64,000 bases of DNA. Origin: CAWFGW01 sp963815495 (GTDB lineage: Bacteria; Bacteroidota; Bacteroidia; Cytophagales; JAAEPT01). The notes beneath the pieces are model-generated. The model had not been told where the DNA came from and made no database searches. It was given only the letters and a program-made list of their open reading frames with translations. Every line of letters starts with the position of its first letter. Within the stretch, counting starts at the first letter, position 1. Both the position numbers and the translations under genes were made by a program. Positions 27,648-36,389 of the stretch are shown one piece after another. The DNA is taken from positions 46,150-110,149 of the forward strand of contig CAWFGW010000025.1 of the NCBI GenBank assembly GCA_963815495.1, written 5' to 3'.

Positions 27648-29123
27648 ATGAACTTAACTATTGAAAACATTTTACTTATAGGTTCTTTATTGTTGTTCAT
27701 TAGTGTTGTTGCTGGAAAAACATCTTACAAGTTTGGTGTACCTACTTTAGTCTTATTTTTAGTGGTTGGTATGTTAGCCGGATCAGACGGACCGGGTGGC
27801 ATCCACTTTGATGATCCAAAAATTGGTCAATTTATTGGTATTGCATCGCTCAATTTCATTCTCTTTTCTGGTGGGTTAGATACCAACTGGAAGTCAATAC
27901 AACCCGTTCTATGGCAAGGGGTTTCACTGTCTACACTGGGGGTTTTATTAACTACGGTATCCGTTGGTACATTTGTTTGGCTCATTACCGATTTCACAAT
28001 TTATGAAGGTATGTTATTGGGTGCCATTATTTCATCAACAGATGCGGCTGCAGTGTTTTCTGTGCTACGGTCACAAAAATTGGCCCTAAAAAGCAAACTA
28101 CGGCCCACCCTAGAATTAGAAAGTGGAAGTAATGACCCTATGGCTTATGTTTTAACCCTCGCTTTCTTAGGATTGGTTATCAATCAGGATCAAAGCATCT
28201 ATTCAATTATTCCTCTTTTTTTAAAACAAATGATAATTGGTGGAATATGCGGTTTTTTATTTGGCTTATTAAGCAAATATGTCATCAACAAAATCCGACT
28301 TGGATTTGATGGATTATACCCGGTATTGGCAATATCACTTATGTTTATCACTTTTTCCGTGACTGATTTATTGGCTGGAAATGGTTTCTTGGCAGTGTAC
28401 TTATGTGCGGTATATTTAGGTAATCAGGATATTATTCATAAAAAAACAATCCTTAAAATGTTTGACGGTTTGGCTTGGCTCATGCAAATCGTCTTATTTC
28501 TTACCTTGGGGTTATTAGTTTTTCCTTTAAAAGTATTTGCTGTAGCAGGTTTGGGATTATTGATTTCTGTTTTCCAAATTTTAATCGCGCGACCTCTCAG
28601 CGTTTTCTTAAGCCTTTTACCTTTTAAAATGTTAGGGAAGAAAAAACTGTTTCTATCTTGGGTAGGTTTACGGGGAGCTGTACCAATTGTGTTTGCAACC
28701 TATCCTTTGATTGCTGGTATTGAAAAAGCTGAAATGATTTTCAACATTGTCTTTTTCATCTCCGTCTCTTCTGTACTTATTCAAGGAACTACTTTATCAA
28801 TAATTGCAAAATGGTTAGGTGTAGCACTACCAGAAGAAGCTAAATTAAAAACTCCGCTGGATTACATTGTTAATGATACTGCAAAAGCCATTATGATAGA
28901 AATTGATATTCCAAATCATAGCTTCCCTGTAAATAAAAAAATTGTGGATTTACACTTTCCTAAAACAGCAATTATTGCAATGATAAACCGAGACGATAAA
29001 TTTATTACCCCCACGGGCTCAACAGAGGTTTTAGCAAATGATACGCTTATTGTCTTATCTGAAACTCAAAAAGGATTAAATAAAGTATATGAGTGTTTAG
29101 ACTTAAGTCCTGTGTTGAGCTGA
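27648..29123 (+). CDS. Potassium/proton antiporter (NhaP2/CvrA type)
   Basis: The 491-residue protein has about 12-13 membrane segments of the CPA1 family. Conserved blocks are GVPTLVLFLVVGMLAGSDGP, IIFSSTDAAAVFSVL-type ISSTDAAAVFSVLRS, LELESGSNDPMAYVL (the Asp-containing ion site) and WVGLRGAVPIVFATYP. A TrkA-C regulatory domain follows at about 400-490 (IEIDIPNHSFPVNKK, TEVLANDTLIVLSE). It exports K+ in exchange for H+. It lies between the two inverted TonB clusters with its own 158-bp upstream region, so it is probably an independent transcript. Confidence 0.93.
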   Translation: MNLTIENILLIGSLLLFISVVAGKTSYKFGVPTLVLFLVVGMLAGSDGPGGIHFDDPKIGQFIGIASLNFILFSGGLDTNWKSIQPVLWQGVSLSTLGVLLTTVSVGTFVWLITDFTIYEGMLLGAIISSTDAAAVFSVLRSQKLALKSKLRPTLELESGSNDPMAYVLTLAFLGLVINQDQSIYSIIPLFLKQMIIGGICGFLFGLLSKYVINKIRLGFDGLYPVLAISLMFITFSVTDLLAGNGFLAVYLCAVYLGNQDIIHKKTILKMFDGLAWLMQIVLFLTLGLLVFPLKVFAVAGLGLLISVFQILIARPLSVFLSLLPFKMLGKKKLFLSWVGLRGAVPIVFATYPLIAGIEKAEMIFNIVFFISVSSVLIQGTTLSIIAKWLGVALPEEAKLKTPLDYIVNDTAKAIMIEIDIPNHSFPVNKKIVDLHFPKTAIIAMINRDDKFITPTGSTEVLANDTLIVLSETQKGLNKVYECLDLSPVLS

Positions 29124-29203
29124 GACAGCATCAACACTCTAGAAATACTTTTAGCAAGATGTAAATAGGTTTTATATTGTTTCTTTTTAGTTTCAGAATG
29201 CTC

Positions 29204-29292
29204 TCAATGAACCCTTTTTTTACGCCCCCACCACATCATAAAGCCAGTGATGGGAAGTGATGCCACAATCAAACAGGAAAAAAAACATTTAA
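29204..29292 (-). pseudogene. C-terminal remnant of a third PepSY protein
   Basis: Reading leftwards to a TGA at 29206-29204, the frame encodes FFSCLIVASLPITGFMMWWG followed by RKKRVH. This aligns with the C-termini of both intact PepSY proteins (SLIGASLPITGFIIWWKKRKK and FISLFIASLPVTGFLFWWGR). No further homology could be traced upstream, where the terminator of the intact cluster 2 PepSY gene begins. It is a leftover of a duplicated gene. The upstream edge is approximate. Confidence 0.7.
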
Positions 29293-29302
29293 ATAAAGAA
29301 CT

Positions 29303-29325
29303 AAAAAAACACCCTCTAGAGGGTA
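29303..29325 (-). terminator. Terminator after cluster 2 PepSY gene
   Basis: On the minus strand ACCCT-CTAG-AGGGT is followed directly by G and a run of seven T. It lies 30 bp past the PepSY stop. Confidence 0.75.
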
Positions 29326-29355
29326 GTAGAACATTTAAAAAACGAGGTAATTATC

Positions 29356-30489
29356 TTACTTTCTCTTTCTCCCCCACCAAAACAAAAAACCCGTAACAGG
29401 TAATGAAGCAATAAACAAACTGATAAAGAAGAATAAAACTTGGGTGGGAAATCCCCCTATTTGCCCCACATGAATGTCGTAGTTCATGGCTGCGAGTTTA
29501 TCCCCATTGTTTTTTCTCTCAAACGTTTGTTGGTATAACACTTCACCGGAGTATTGATCAAAATAGTACTCTTTTCGTTCTAATTCCAACTCACCACTAT
29601 TGGCTCTCACACTAATTGGTGCTAATGCATTTCGGGGAAGTTTGATTAACACATACTTTGTGTCGGGGAAAAGAGCGAAAGTTGTATTTGTGATTTTATC
29701 TAAAACATCGGGTAATGCTACGTTTGTGGTGTCTGACATCGGGTAATAAGAAGACTCCACCTTTTCGCCTCCATTGGCTAACCTTTTAGAAAAATCCTGA
29801 AAACTGTCCGATGCCCAAAACAACCCTGTACAAGCAGATAGTAAAGCTAAAGGCAATACATAAAAACCCACAATTCGATGTAAATCATAGTTTTTGCGTT
29901 TCCAAGGAGTAGTATCTTTCCATTGAAATTGAAAATAGGATTTCTTTTTTTTCTTTCGAGGCCACCACAGATAAAGCCCGGAAAGAAGCATAACTATAAA
30001 CAAATAAGTGGACCAAGTAACTAAAAAATTTCCGGGTTCATAGCCCAAAAGCAGGCACATGTGTGTCCACATGATGACATTGAAAAATTCCCATTTTGTG
30101 TTTTCGATGTAGCTGATTTGAGCGGTATAGGGATTTACATAAACCGTTTTATGGAATACTTTGTACCTCTTATAAGTCCAAGCTTCTCTGTTGATCTTTT
30201 CATACACAAATTGTACTGCTTCTGTGGAGTCGCTAGGAATATACATTCGAACACAAGAAATACCTGAAGGCATTACCTGATTGGCCTTTTCCTGAAGCAG
30301 GCTTACAGGTAGACGATGACCTTTTTCAGGCACCTTTATTTCATAGCGGTCTTTGTAAAAAAAGTTTTGAAGTTCGTAACTAAACACATAAATACAACCG
30401 GTAATGGTAACAATAAAAACGACAAACCCAGTGGTTAATCCTAACCATAAATGCAGTTTTCCAATGATTGTTTTTAGTGTCATATACAA
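29356..30489 (-). CDS. PepSY-domain inner-membrane protein, XusC-like (cluster 2)
   Basis: This is the 377-residue paralogue of the PepSY protein at 25536. The membrane segments GLTTGFVVFIVTITGCIYVF, WSTYLFIVMLLSGLYLWWPR, VLPLALLSACTGLFWASDSF and LFIASLPVTGFLFWWG are in the same order. His-containing loops (YDLHRIVGFY, NYDIHVGQIGGFPTQ) also match. It lacks the basic tail of the cluster 1 protein. It is the last gene of a minus-strand cluster (receptor, DUF4374 lipoprotein, PepSY), separated from the lipoprotein gene by a terminator hairpin. Inner-membrane iron reduction is inferred. Confidence 0.87.
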   Translation of the reverse strand: MYMTLKTIIGKLHLWLGLTTGFVVFIVTITGCIYVFSYELQNFFYKDRYEIKVPEKGHRLPVSLLQEKANQVMPSGISCVRMYIPSDSTEAVQFVYEKINREAWTYKRYKVFHKTVYVNPYTAQISYIENTKWEFFNVIMWTHMCLLLGYEPGNFLVTWSTYLFIVMLLSGLYLWWPRKKKKKSYFQFQWKDTTPWKRKNYDLHRIVGFYVLPLALLSACTGLFWASDSFQDFSKRLANGGEKVESSYYPMSDTTNVALPDVLDKITNTTFALFPDTKYVLIKLPRNALAPISVRANSGELELERKEYYFDQYSGEVLYQQTFERKNNGDKLAAMNYDIHVGQIGGFPTQVLFFFISLFIASLPVTGFLFWWGRKRK

Positions 30490-30495
30490 CTAAAT

Positions 30496-30529
30496 AAAGA
30501 GGCTGTTGAATAACTCAAACAGCCTCTTT
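30496..30529 (-). terminator. Intrinsic terminator between the DUF4374 and PepSY genes (cluster 2)
   Basis: AAAGAGGCTGTT at 30496-30507 pairs perfectly with AACAGCCTCTTT at 30518-30529, with a 10-nt loop. It sits within the presumed operon just before the PepSY start, as in cluster 1. A T-run (CTTT ATTTAG) follows on the minus strand. Confidence 0.8.
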
Positions 30530-30550
30530 TACTAACCTAACTATAACTAA

Positions 30551-31777
30551 TTAATGTTTGAACATACTACCAACCAATACACTTTCTCCATCTATTGTAG
30601 CTCCTTTGGTAAAATCGTTAGCTCCCCCGTTAATTTCAATGGAATAAATGTTTGATTCCGAGCCTAACATACTTACAGGCACATAGAATTTACCATCTGC
30701 CACAGCTCCATTTTGAAGGTAAAATCCTAAAAACGTTGGAATATTAAGCTCAATAGCTGTTTTATTGTATAAGTCCACTTTCACCAAAGTTACAGTGTTT
30801 GAATTTCGTAGAGGGCCCCACCCTATTCCGTCATCACCAGCAGTAATTTTTGCATACGCAATTCCATTCTCTGCATACAATATACTCCATAAGCCAATTT
30901 GCTTACCAAGTGCTTGGGATAAATTAAATTTATAGCTGTTATCGTAAGCACCATTTGATAACTTTAAGATATATGCATCTTCTCCAGAATAGCCCCAATG
31001 TTTACTGTTGATTGGAGCTTGATAAATGTCTCCAGTTTCATCTGCAATATTAGAAAGCCCCACGTATCCACCTGTACTACCACCAGCAGCATCAGAAAAA
31101 ATACGTTTGCCATTGGTAAATGAAGGATAGTCGTACACATAAGTGATGATTGAGTCTGGATAAAGTGTACCGGAAGTATCGAAATAAGACGTTCCCAAAT
31201 AGGCTTTGCTACCAGCCACAACAAATTCTGCGGTTTGTGGTCCATATATTCCTAATGAATCCAACGGTAGATTTCCTTTTTTTGACAGACTAAAATCAGG
31301 TAATGAAATAAGTGCATAATACACATTGCCTTCTGAATCTGGCCAGCTGTTCAAAATCAATTTATCGTCATGGGTAGCGCGCATTACTCGCGGTCTTTCG
31401 TCTGGCAATAAGGGAGGAACCGCAATACTGGTTACTTTTGTAAACGAGGTACCTTGAGCTTTAAATTGATCAACGGTTGATTCTGCACTATTCCATACAT
31501 AATAGTAACCTTTGTGTTGAATTACAGACACTCCATAAGTATTCAACTCTATACCATTTCCTTTAACTGACACGGTTCCTGAATCTGCAGATTCTACTCC
31601 TAACAGATAACCAAAATCTCCTATAAAAGAAAAAAGAGATAGTGTATAGTCTTCCGGTGTTTCATGGGGATCATCAATGGGGTCTTTTTCATCTTTTTTA
31701 CAAGATGTAAATAGGAAAGCAACTGCGAGGAAAGCTGTTGCTATTTGTAATAAATTGAATTTATTTAATCGTTTCAT
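30551..31777 (-). CDS. DUF4374 surface lipoprotein, XusB-like (cluster 2)
   Basis: The 408-residue lipoprotein has the lipobox ending TSC at about residue 26, followed by KKDEKDPIDDP, a short acidic linker. The DUF4374 body matches that of the cluster 1 protein in plan (TVSVKGNGIELNTYGV, AYLGTSYFDTSGTLYPDSII, YDYPSFTNGKRIFSDAAGGS). It should sit on the cell surface and capture a ligand for the TonB receptor encoded 26 bp upstream. The two DUF4374 proteins are clearly diverged, so the clusters may recognise different siderophores. Confidence 0.87.
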   Translation of the reverse strand: MKRLNKFNLLQIATAFLAVAFLFTSCKKDEKDPIDDPHETPEDYTLSLFSFIGDFGYLLGVESADSGTVSVKGNGIELNTYGVSVIQHKGYYYVWNSAESTVDQFKAQGTSFTKVTSIAVPPLLPDERPRVMRATHDDKLILNSWPDSEGNVYYALISLPDFSLSKKGNLPLDSLGIYGPQTAEFVVAGSKAYLGTSYFDTSGTLYPDSIITYVYDYPSFTNGKRIFSDAAGGSTGGYVGLSNIADETGDIYQAPINSKHWGYSGEDAYILKLSNGAYDNSYKFNLSQALGKQIGLWSILYAENGIAYAKITAGDDGIGWGPLRNSNTVTLVKVDLYNKTAIELNIPTFLGFYLQNGAVADGKFYVPVSMLGSESNIYSIEINGGANDFTKGATIDGESVLVGSMFKH

Positions 31778-31803
31778 TTTAAATTATTTTAAATTAAGAA
31801 AAT

Positions 31804-34236
31804 TTACATTTTACTGATTCGGTAGGTTAACTTCACTGCAAATGCCCTCCCGGGTTTTTGTAGCAGAAAGTTGTCATACACTTGTGTGTCTAGTAGGTTG
31901 GAGGCATCAAAACCAATAGACAACGCTTTACTAGGTAAGGTATAACTGAATCCTAAATCAAGCACAAACTGTGTAGGTACTACACTTTTGGTTTTCTTAT
32001 CTCCTAAGCTAGGCCAGCCCAAATAGTACTCGTGGACGTACCCTGCCTGACAATAAAAAAGGCTAGCGGAATTTTTCTGAATCAAGCCATTTTGCATAAA
32101 TGATACCGTTGCATTAGACATGAAGTAAGGCGCATTGCGAAGTCGATCCCTATAGGTTACATTTTTTACACCGTAGAATGATTCTTGTAGATTATCGCGA
32201 ATATCCAAATAGGTAACATTGTAGGTAAACTCAATGGATTTTTTGTATTCGTAGTTTATTTCAAATTCGCCTCCTTTACCTAGAATTTTAGCAATGTTTT
32301 TAAACTGAATTTCACCTCTTCCTCCCTGAATTTCAGGATAAATAAGATCTTTAGTGTTTCTATAAAAACCATTTACCATTAGTTTAAACGAATGATTTTC
32401 TCCTACTAAGTACTTACCTAGCGTAACTCCAATATTTACATTGAAGCTTCTTTCGGGTTCTATTTGGGGGGAGTTATATACATTTACCCCATCGCCTAAT
32501 GCTTCTCTGGTATCGGGCAAACGAATGGCGTTTTCGAACGAAATTTTTACAAGTACTTTTTTAACAGGCTTAATCGCTGATGCTATTCCTCCACCAACAT
32601 TGCTTTTTTTATTCACGACATCCACCACCCCCGATTCGTCATTACTCGTGCTTACTTCCGTAATAAATGCCTCGTATCCATAGTGTTTCAAAAACACATC
32701 TGTTTTTAATCGGTCTTTTAAGAAGCTGGTATTGAGGGATAATCCGGTAAAGCTGGTTTTAAGAGATTGCGGTTCAACAAATGGAGTTGTGTACCAGGCT
32801 GTATAATCATCCGCGCCTGTTCTATTCACTCCTTTATACATGAAATTAGCCACTACTTTATAGTGTTCATTAATTTCGTAACCGGCATTGATACTTGAAA
32901 TCAAGGCTTTGTCCCACAAATAAAAGAGTGATCGCTGGTTTCTGCGCTCACCTCCATCCAAATCTACACTTACAACATCACCTCTCCAATTGTAATTATT
33001 TGTACTAGTATCGATTGTAGTTCCATTGGTAATGGCATAAGAAGAGAATAACTTAATATCTAAACCGGTAAGCAAAAAATCGTCTTTCGAATAGCTTACA
33101 TTTGGCATATAAAACCGCTCTGTGTAGCGCATATCCCCAAATGGGTAGGCCATTGTTTGACCATGTTGCACCCCCCTATTTAAGTCTGAAGCCAACAAAC
33201 CAACAAAAAATTTATCTGTCCACTTTCTGTTGATAAATCCTATGTCTGCTTTAACACACGCTGAGCGATAATCATCATTAAAACGGGTAGCAGGGTTTTC
33301 TTTTGTAAACTCAACCGGACGATATCCTGTAGATTCATCATAATAGGTAACTGTTTTACCCCAAACTTTGTAGTTGTTATCAGAATAATTGTAAAAAGTG
33401 GACAAGCGAGTCGTAAGTCCACTTGTAGAGTCGCTCCATTGCCCTTGAACCGCGACTCGATGGGTATTGAAAGAACCAAAGGAATAACTAGCCTCCAGAA
33501 AATCTTTTGGTTTGTTAATAGTAATTAGGTTCACTGCACCACCCAAAGCATCGGCAGCAAGATATACAGGAACCACTCCTTTATATACCTCTACCCGGTC
33601 GATCAATGAAATAGGAAAATTGTTGATATTATAAACGGAACCAAAATATTCGACAGGAATACCATCTACCAAAAACCGAATGGAATTACCTGTCATGCCA
33701 TCCAACGTGTACACAAAATCAGAACCTAACCCACCCGAACGCTTTACTCTTACTCCAGCTGTGTGGTCCAACACAGAATTGACATCTATAGATTGCGAAG
33801 ATAGTTTTTCCATCTCTACTACTTCAACACTAAAACCTGTTTTTTCTGTTAACTCGCCTTTAGAATAGTATTTATTTGTATTTAGTACTACTTCCTCAAG
33901 TTGATGTACCTCATGCTTCAACTTAATTTTGATCGCTTGAACTTTTCCGCTCTTTACATCCACTTGTTGTGAATATTTAATAAAACCCAGACTATAGGAG
34001 GTAAGGGTGTATGTTCCGCTTGGTACATTTTCAAATTCAAATTCTCCTTCAAGTGTTGTCAATACTTTAAGATCTAATTCCACTACATGAATTATGGCGT
34101 AGGGAATTGGTTCTCCATCAGAATCGATAACCCGACCGAATACAGTATTTCCCTTATCCTGAGCTTTAGCAACCATTGAAAATAGAGAAGCACAAAAAAG
34201 AAAAAGCAACCGAACGATTAACTTATTATAACCCAA
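31804..34236 (-). CDS. TonB-dependent receptor, XusA-like (cluster 2)
   Basis: This is the 810-residue paralogue of the receptor at 21851. It has a signal peptide ending VAKAQ, a carboxypeptidase-regulatory-like domain (VFGRVIDSDGEPIPYAIIHV), a plug (GVRVKRSGGLGSDFVYTLDG, FLVDGIPVEYFG, KGVVPVYLAADALGGAVNLI) and a barrel ending NFLLQKPGRAFAVKLTYRIS. The last part is nearly shared with cluster 1. The start appears to be TTG at 34236: no in-frame ATG precedes it, and the first ATG inside (MVAKAQ) would remove the signal peptide. The upstream region is shared with the divergent LytS gene and contains the TACCCT palindrome. Confidence 0.88.
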   Translation of the reverse strand: MGYNKLIVRLLFLFCASLFSMVAKAQDKGNTVFGRVIDSDGEPIPYAIIHVVELDLKVLTTLEGEFEFENVPSGTYTLTSYSLGFIKYSQQVDVKSGKVQAIKIKLKHEVHQLEEVVLNTNKYYSKGELTEKTGFSVEVVEMEKLSSQSIDVNSVLDHTAGVRVKRSGGLGSDFVYTLDGMTGNSIRFLVDGIPVEYFGSVYNINNFPISLIDRVEVYKGVVPVYLAADALGGAVNLITINKPKDFLEASYSFGSFNTHRVAVQGQWSDSTSGLTTRLSTFYNYSDNNYKVWGKTVTYYDESTGYRPVEFTKENPATRFNDDYRSACVKADIGFINRKWTDKFFVGLLASDLNRGVQHGQTMAYPFGDMRYTERFYMPNVSYSKDDFLLTGLDIKLFSSYAITNGTTIDTSTNNYNWRGDVVSVDLDGGERRNQRSLFYLWDKALISSINAGYEINEHYKVVANFMYKGVNRTGADDYTAWYTTPFVEPQSLKTSFTGLSLNTSFLKDRLKTDVFLKHYGYEAFITEVSTSNDESGVVDVVNKKSNVGGGIASAIKPVKKVLVKISFENAIRLPDTREALGDGVNVYNSPQIEPERSFNVNIGVTLGKYLVGENHSFKLMVNGFYRNTKDLIYPEIQGGRGEIQFKNIAKILGKGGEFEINYEYKKSIEFTYNVTYLDIRDNLQESFYGVKNVTYRDRLRNAPYFMSNATVSFMQNGLIQKNSASLFYCQAGYVHEYYLGWPSLGDKKTKSVVPTQFVLDLGFSYTLPSKALSIGFDASNLLDTQVYDNFLLQKPGRAFAVKLTYRISKM

Positions 34237-34434
34237 CTGGATATATATTTTAAAGATAAATAGGTAGACCCGATATGATTATAAAGCAGATTCTTCTGAC
34301 GGCTTATAAATCATTTGGGGTTCATAATTATTATTTTTATTTAGAATAATTATAAATTACACACAAAAGTCTTAATAAATTCCAAGCATCAAAGTACTAA
34401 TCTGTGAATAACCAAAATAATAGGATAAACAACA

Positions 34435-34450
34435 TACCCTTGAAAGGGTA
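34435..34450. promoter_or_regulatory. Putative operator: TACCCT palindrome (lytS / TonB cluster 2 intergenic)
   Basis: TACCCT-TGAA-AGGGTA is a perfect inverted repeat in the 256-bp divergent spacer, 30 bp upstream of the -7 element of lytS and 199 bp from the start of the TonB receptor. Confidence 0.65.
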
Positions 34451-34480
34451 CGCACGCAATAAAAAAATTTTGCAACTCTT

Positions 34481-34488
34481 TAATTTTG
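34481..34488 (+). promoter_or_regulatory. -7 element of the lytS promoter, nearly leaderless
   Basis: TAATTTTG matches TAnnTTTG only 5 bp before the ATG at 34493. The -33 position (about 34458) lacks TTG, so the promoter may depend on an activator, for which the palindrome at 34435-34450 is suitably placed. The transcript would start at or within a few bases of the ATG. Confidence 0.55.
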
Positions 34489-34492
34489 TGTC

Positions 34493-35542
34493 ATGATTGT
34501 GCTTCGAAAAAAATTAAAATCCGGCTATAAAGAGATACTGTATCAATCCCTAATATCAGTAGTGCTTTTTGTGTTTTTCTCTTATGCTCAAGATTTTTCA
34601 AAAGTGTCAGTTTCTTCGCTTATGGCCACACATAAGTTTGCTTTTTTCGGCAATTACCTAACTGCGGCTATGATGATTAATTACCTTCTACTGCCCCAAT
34701 TTTACTATAAGAAAAAGCAGATTTTATTTTTTTTATCTGTGCTGATCTTAATTACCCTTGTGATTTTAGCAGATGAATTGGTACTTGAAAAAATCTATTT
34801 TCCAGATACACGAGGTACTTATTTCCCAGGCCTGTTTTATACATTGATAGAAACGCTACCCATCATCATTATCATCGTCACCTTTAAGTTTGCCTGGGAT
34901 TTCCATCAAAAACAAAATGAAATAGAACGACTAAAAACGCTAGTAAAAGATAGTGAACTCCAATTTTTAAAATCTCAGATTAACCCGCATTTTCTATTTA
35001 ATAATCTTAACAACCTCTACTCCTATGCTATTGAGGATTCCCCTAAAACTCCGTCCATTATTTTAGAACTTTCATCCGTTCTCCGATATATGCTTTATGA
35101 TTGTAAAGGAGATTTGGTACCTCTTGCTAAAGAACTAAAACATCTAAAAAACTTTACTGCCTTAAATGAATTGCAAATAGAAAATCGCGGAACGGTTCGG
35201 TTTACTGAAAGTATACAGTCTGCTGAGTATGCTATTTCTCCTCTAATTTTGGTAGTATTTATTGAAAATGCTTTTAAACACAGTACCAAAAGTCTATCCA
35301 AAAACATCTTAATTGAAATAGCTCTTGATGTATCTGAAACAGGATTCTTGAGATTTGAAATTACCAATAATTTTAAATCGGGTCATATATCAAAAAGTGA
35401 ATCTAGCGGAATTGGGCTGGAAAATGTAATTAAAAGACTGCACCTCCTTTACCCTAAAAAGCATAACCTCAACATACAACAAGATGATAGTGTATATACT
35501 GTCACCTTAACCATGCAATTAAATCCTCATAATCAATGTTAA
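34493..35542 (+). CDS. LytS-type sensor histidine kinase
   Basis: The 349-residue protein has four membrane segments in the first 130 residues. A coiled stretch follows (FHQKQNEIERLKTLVKDSEL), then the His_kinase domain with the phosphoacceptor in QFLKSQINPHFLFNNLNNLY (about 160-180), and an ATPase domain with NAFKHS and SSGIGLENVIKRL. It pairs with the LytTR regulator whose start overlaps its 3' end by 7 bp, so the two are translationally coupled. The signal is unknown; its location beside TonB clusters suggests an envelope or metal-related cue. Confidence 0.92.
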   Translation: MIVLRKKLKSGYKEILYQSLISVVLFVFFSYAQDFSKVSVSSLMATHKFAFFGNYLTAAMMINYLLLPQFYYKKKQILFFLSVLILITLVILADELVLEKIYFPDTRGTYFPGLFYTLIETLPIIIIIVTFKFAWDFHQKQNEIERLKTLVKDSELQFLKSQINPHFLFNNLNNLYSYAIEDSPKTPSIILELSSVLRYMLYDCKGDLVPLAKELKHLKNFTALNELQIENRGTVRFTESIQSAEYAISPLILVVFIENAFKHSTKSLSKNILIEIALDVSETGFLRFEITNNFKSGHISKSESSGIGLENVIKRLHLLYPKKHNLNIQQDDSVYTVTLTMQLNPHNQC

Positions 35543-36240
35543 ATTGTATCATTATAGAAGACCAACCACCGGCTCAACGTATATTACAAAAATATATTAA
35601 TGACACGGATGGTATAAACTTAAGAAAAGGATTCTCCGATGCTGTTGAAGCAAGTTCATACTTAGAAACAAACACTATTGATCTTATTTTTCTTGATATC
35701 AATTTGCCCGGGATTTCCGGTATGGAGTTTCTAAAGGTGGTGAACAATGATGTGCAAGTAATTCTTACAACCGCTTTTTCAGAATATGCTTTGGAAAGCT
35801 ATGAATATAATGTAACCGATTATTTGCTTAAGCCTTTTTCATTCACACGCTTCTCTAAAGCAGTGGAAAAAGTACTTTCAAAAATACAAGGCGTTGAAAA
35901 GCAAGATGAGTCGGAAAAAAAATCTGATGACGATTGTGTGTACATCAAGTCAGGATATGACATTCTAAAAATAGAATGTGAGCGTATTTTATTCATTAAA
36001 TCCGATGCTGATTATACAGAATTGATTACTTCTTCCACCAAATATTTATCACAATACACTTTAAAAGATTGGATAACTAAACTGAATGATAATTTTTGTC
36101 AAATTCACCGTTCCTACATTATTAACCTAAATCATTTACAAAAAATAGCGCAGAATAAAGCTTATATATCTGAAAATCATATACTCCCAATAGGAAGATC
36201 CTATAAAAAAGATTTTAAGGAGCGGTATTATACGGATTGA
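35536..36240 (+). CDS. LytTR-family response regulator
   Basis: The 234-residue protein has a receiver domain (1-120) with the acidic pocket IIIEDQPP, the phosphoacceptor Asp in LIFLDINLPGISG (about residue 54) and Lys in DYLLKPFSF. A LytTR DNA-binding domain follows (about 135-234: CVYIKSGYDILKIECERI, QIHRSYIINLNHLQK). LytTR proteins bind imperfect direct repeats rather than palindromes, so it is not the obvious reader of the nearby TACCCT palindromes. It is cotranscribed with the kinase. Confidence 0.93.
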   Translation: MLNCIIIEDQPPAQRILQKYINDTDGINLRKGFSDAVEASSYLETNTIDLIFLDINLPGISGMEFLKVVNNDVQVILTTAFSEYALESYEYNVTDYLLKPFSFTRFSKAVEKVLSKIQGVEKQDESEKKSDDDCVYIKSGYDILKIECERILFIKSDADYTELITSSTKYLSQYTLKDWITKLNDNFCQIHRSYIINLNHLQKIAQNKAYISENHILPIGRSYKKDFKERYYTD

Positions 36241-36276
36241 TTTGGTAAACTGATTGACATGACTCGGGATAAAACG

Positions 36277-36292
36277 AACCCTTGTAAGGGTA
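36277..36292. promoter_or_regulatory. Putative operator: variant TACCCT palindrome upstream of metE
   Basis: AACCCT-TGTA-AGGGTA differs from the other copies only in the first base. It lies 40 bp upstream of the -33 TTG of the metE leader promoter, and 37 bp after the LytTR stop, without a T-run that would mark a terminator. Confidence 0.5.
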
Positions 36293-36332
36293 CTAAATCA
36301 TAACAACCCGAATAATCAAAATATCCCCGACA

Positions 36333-36363
36333 TTGTTTTTCGGTTTTCAATAGACTACATTTG
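36333..36363 (+). promoter_or_regulatory. Promoter of the cobalamin riboswitch-metE transcript
   Basis: TTG at 36333-36335, 20 bp, then TACATTTG at 36356-36363. This places the transcript start near 36370, just before the riboswitch. Confidence 0.7.
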
Positions 36364-36389
36364 CGCCTCATAAGTTCTTTACTTTATTT

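Noticed and set aside
29310..29325. CACCCT-CTAG-AGGGTA, a sixth copy of the TACCCT palindrome
   Set aside because: It follows the PepSY stop and leads directly into a seven-T run on the minus strand, so it is read as a terminator and not counted as an operator.
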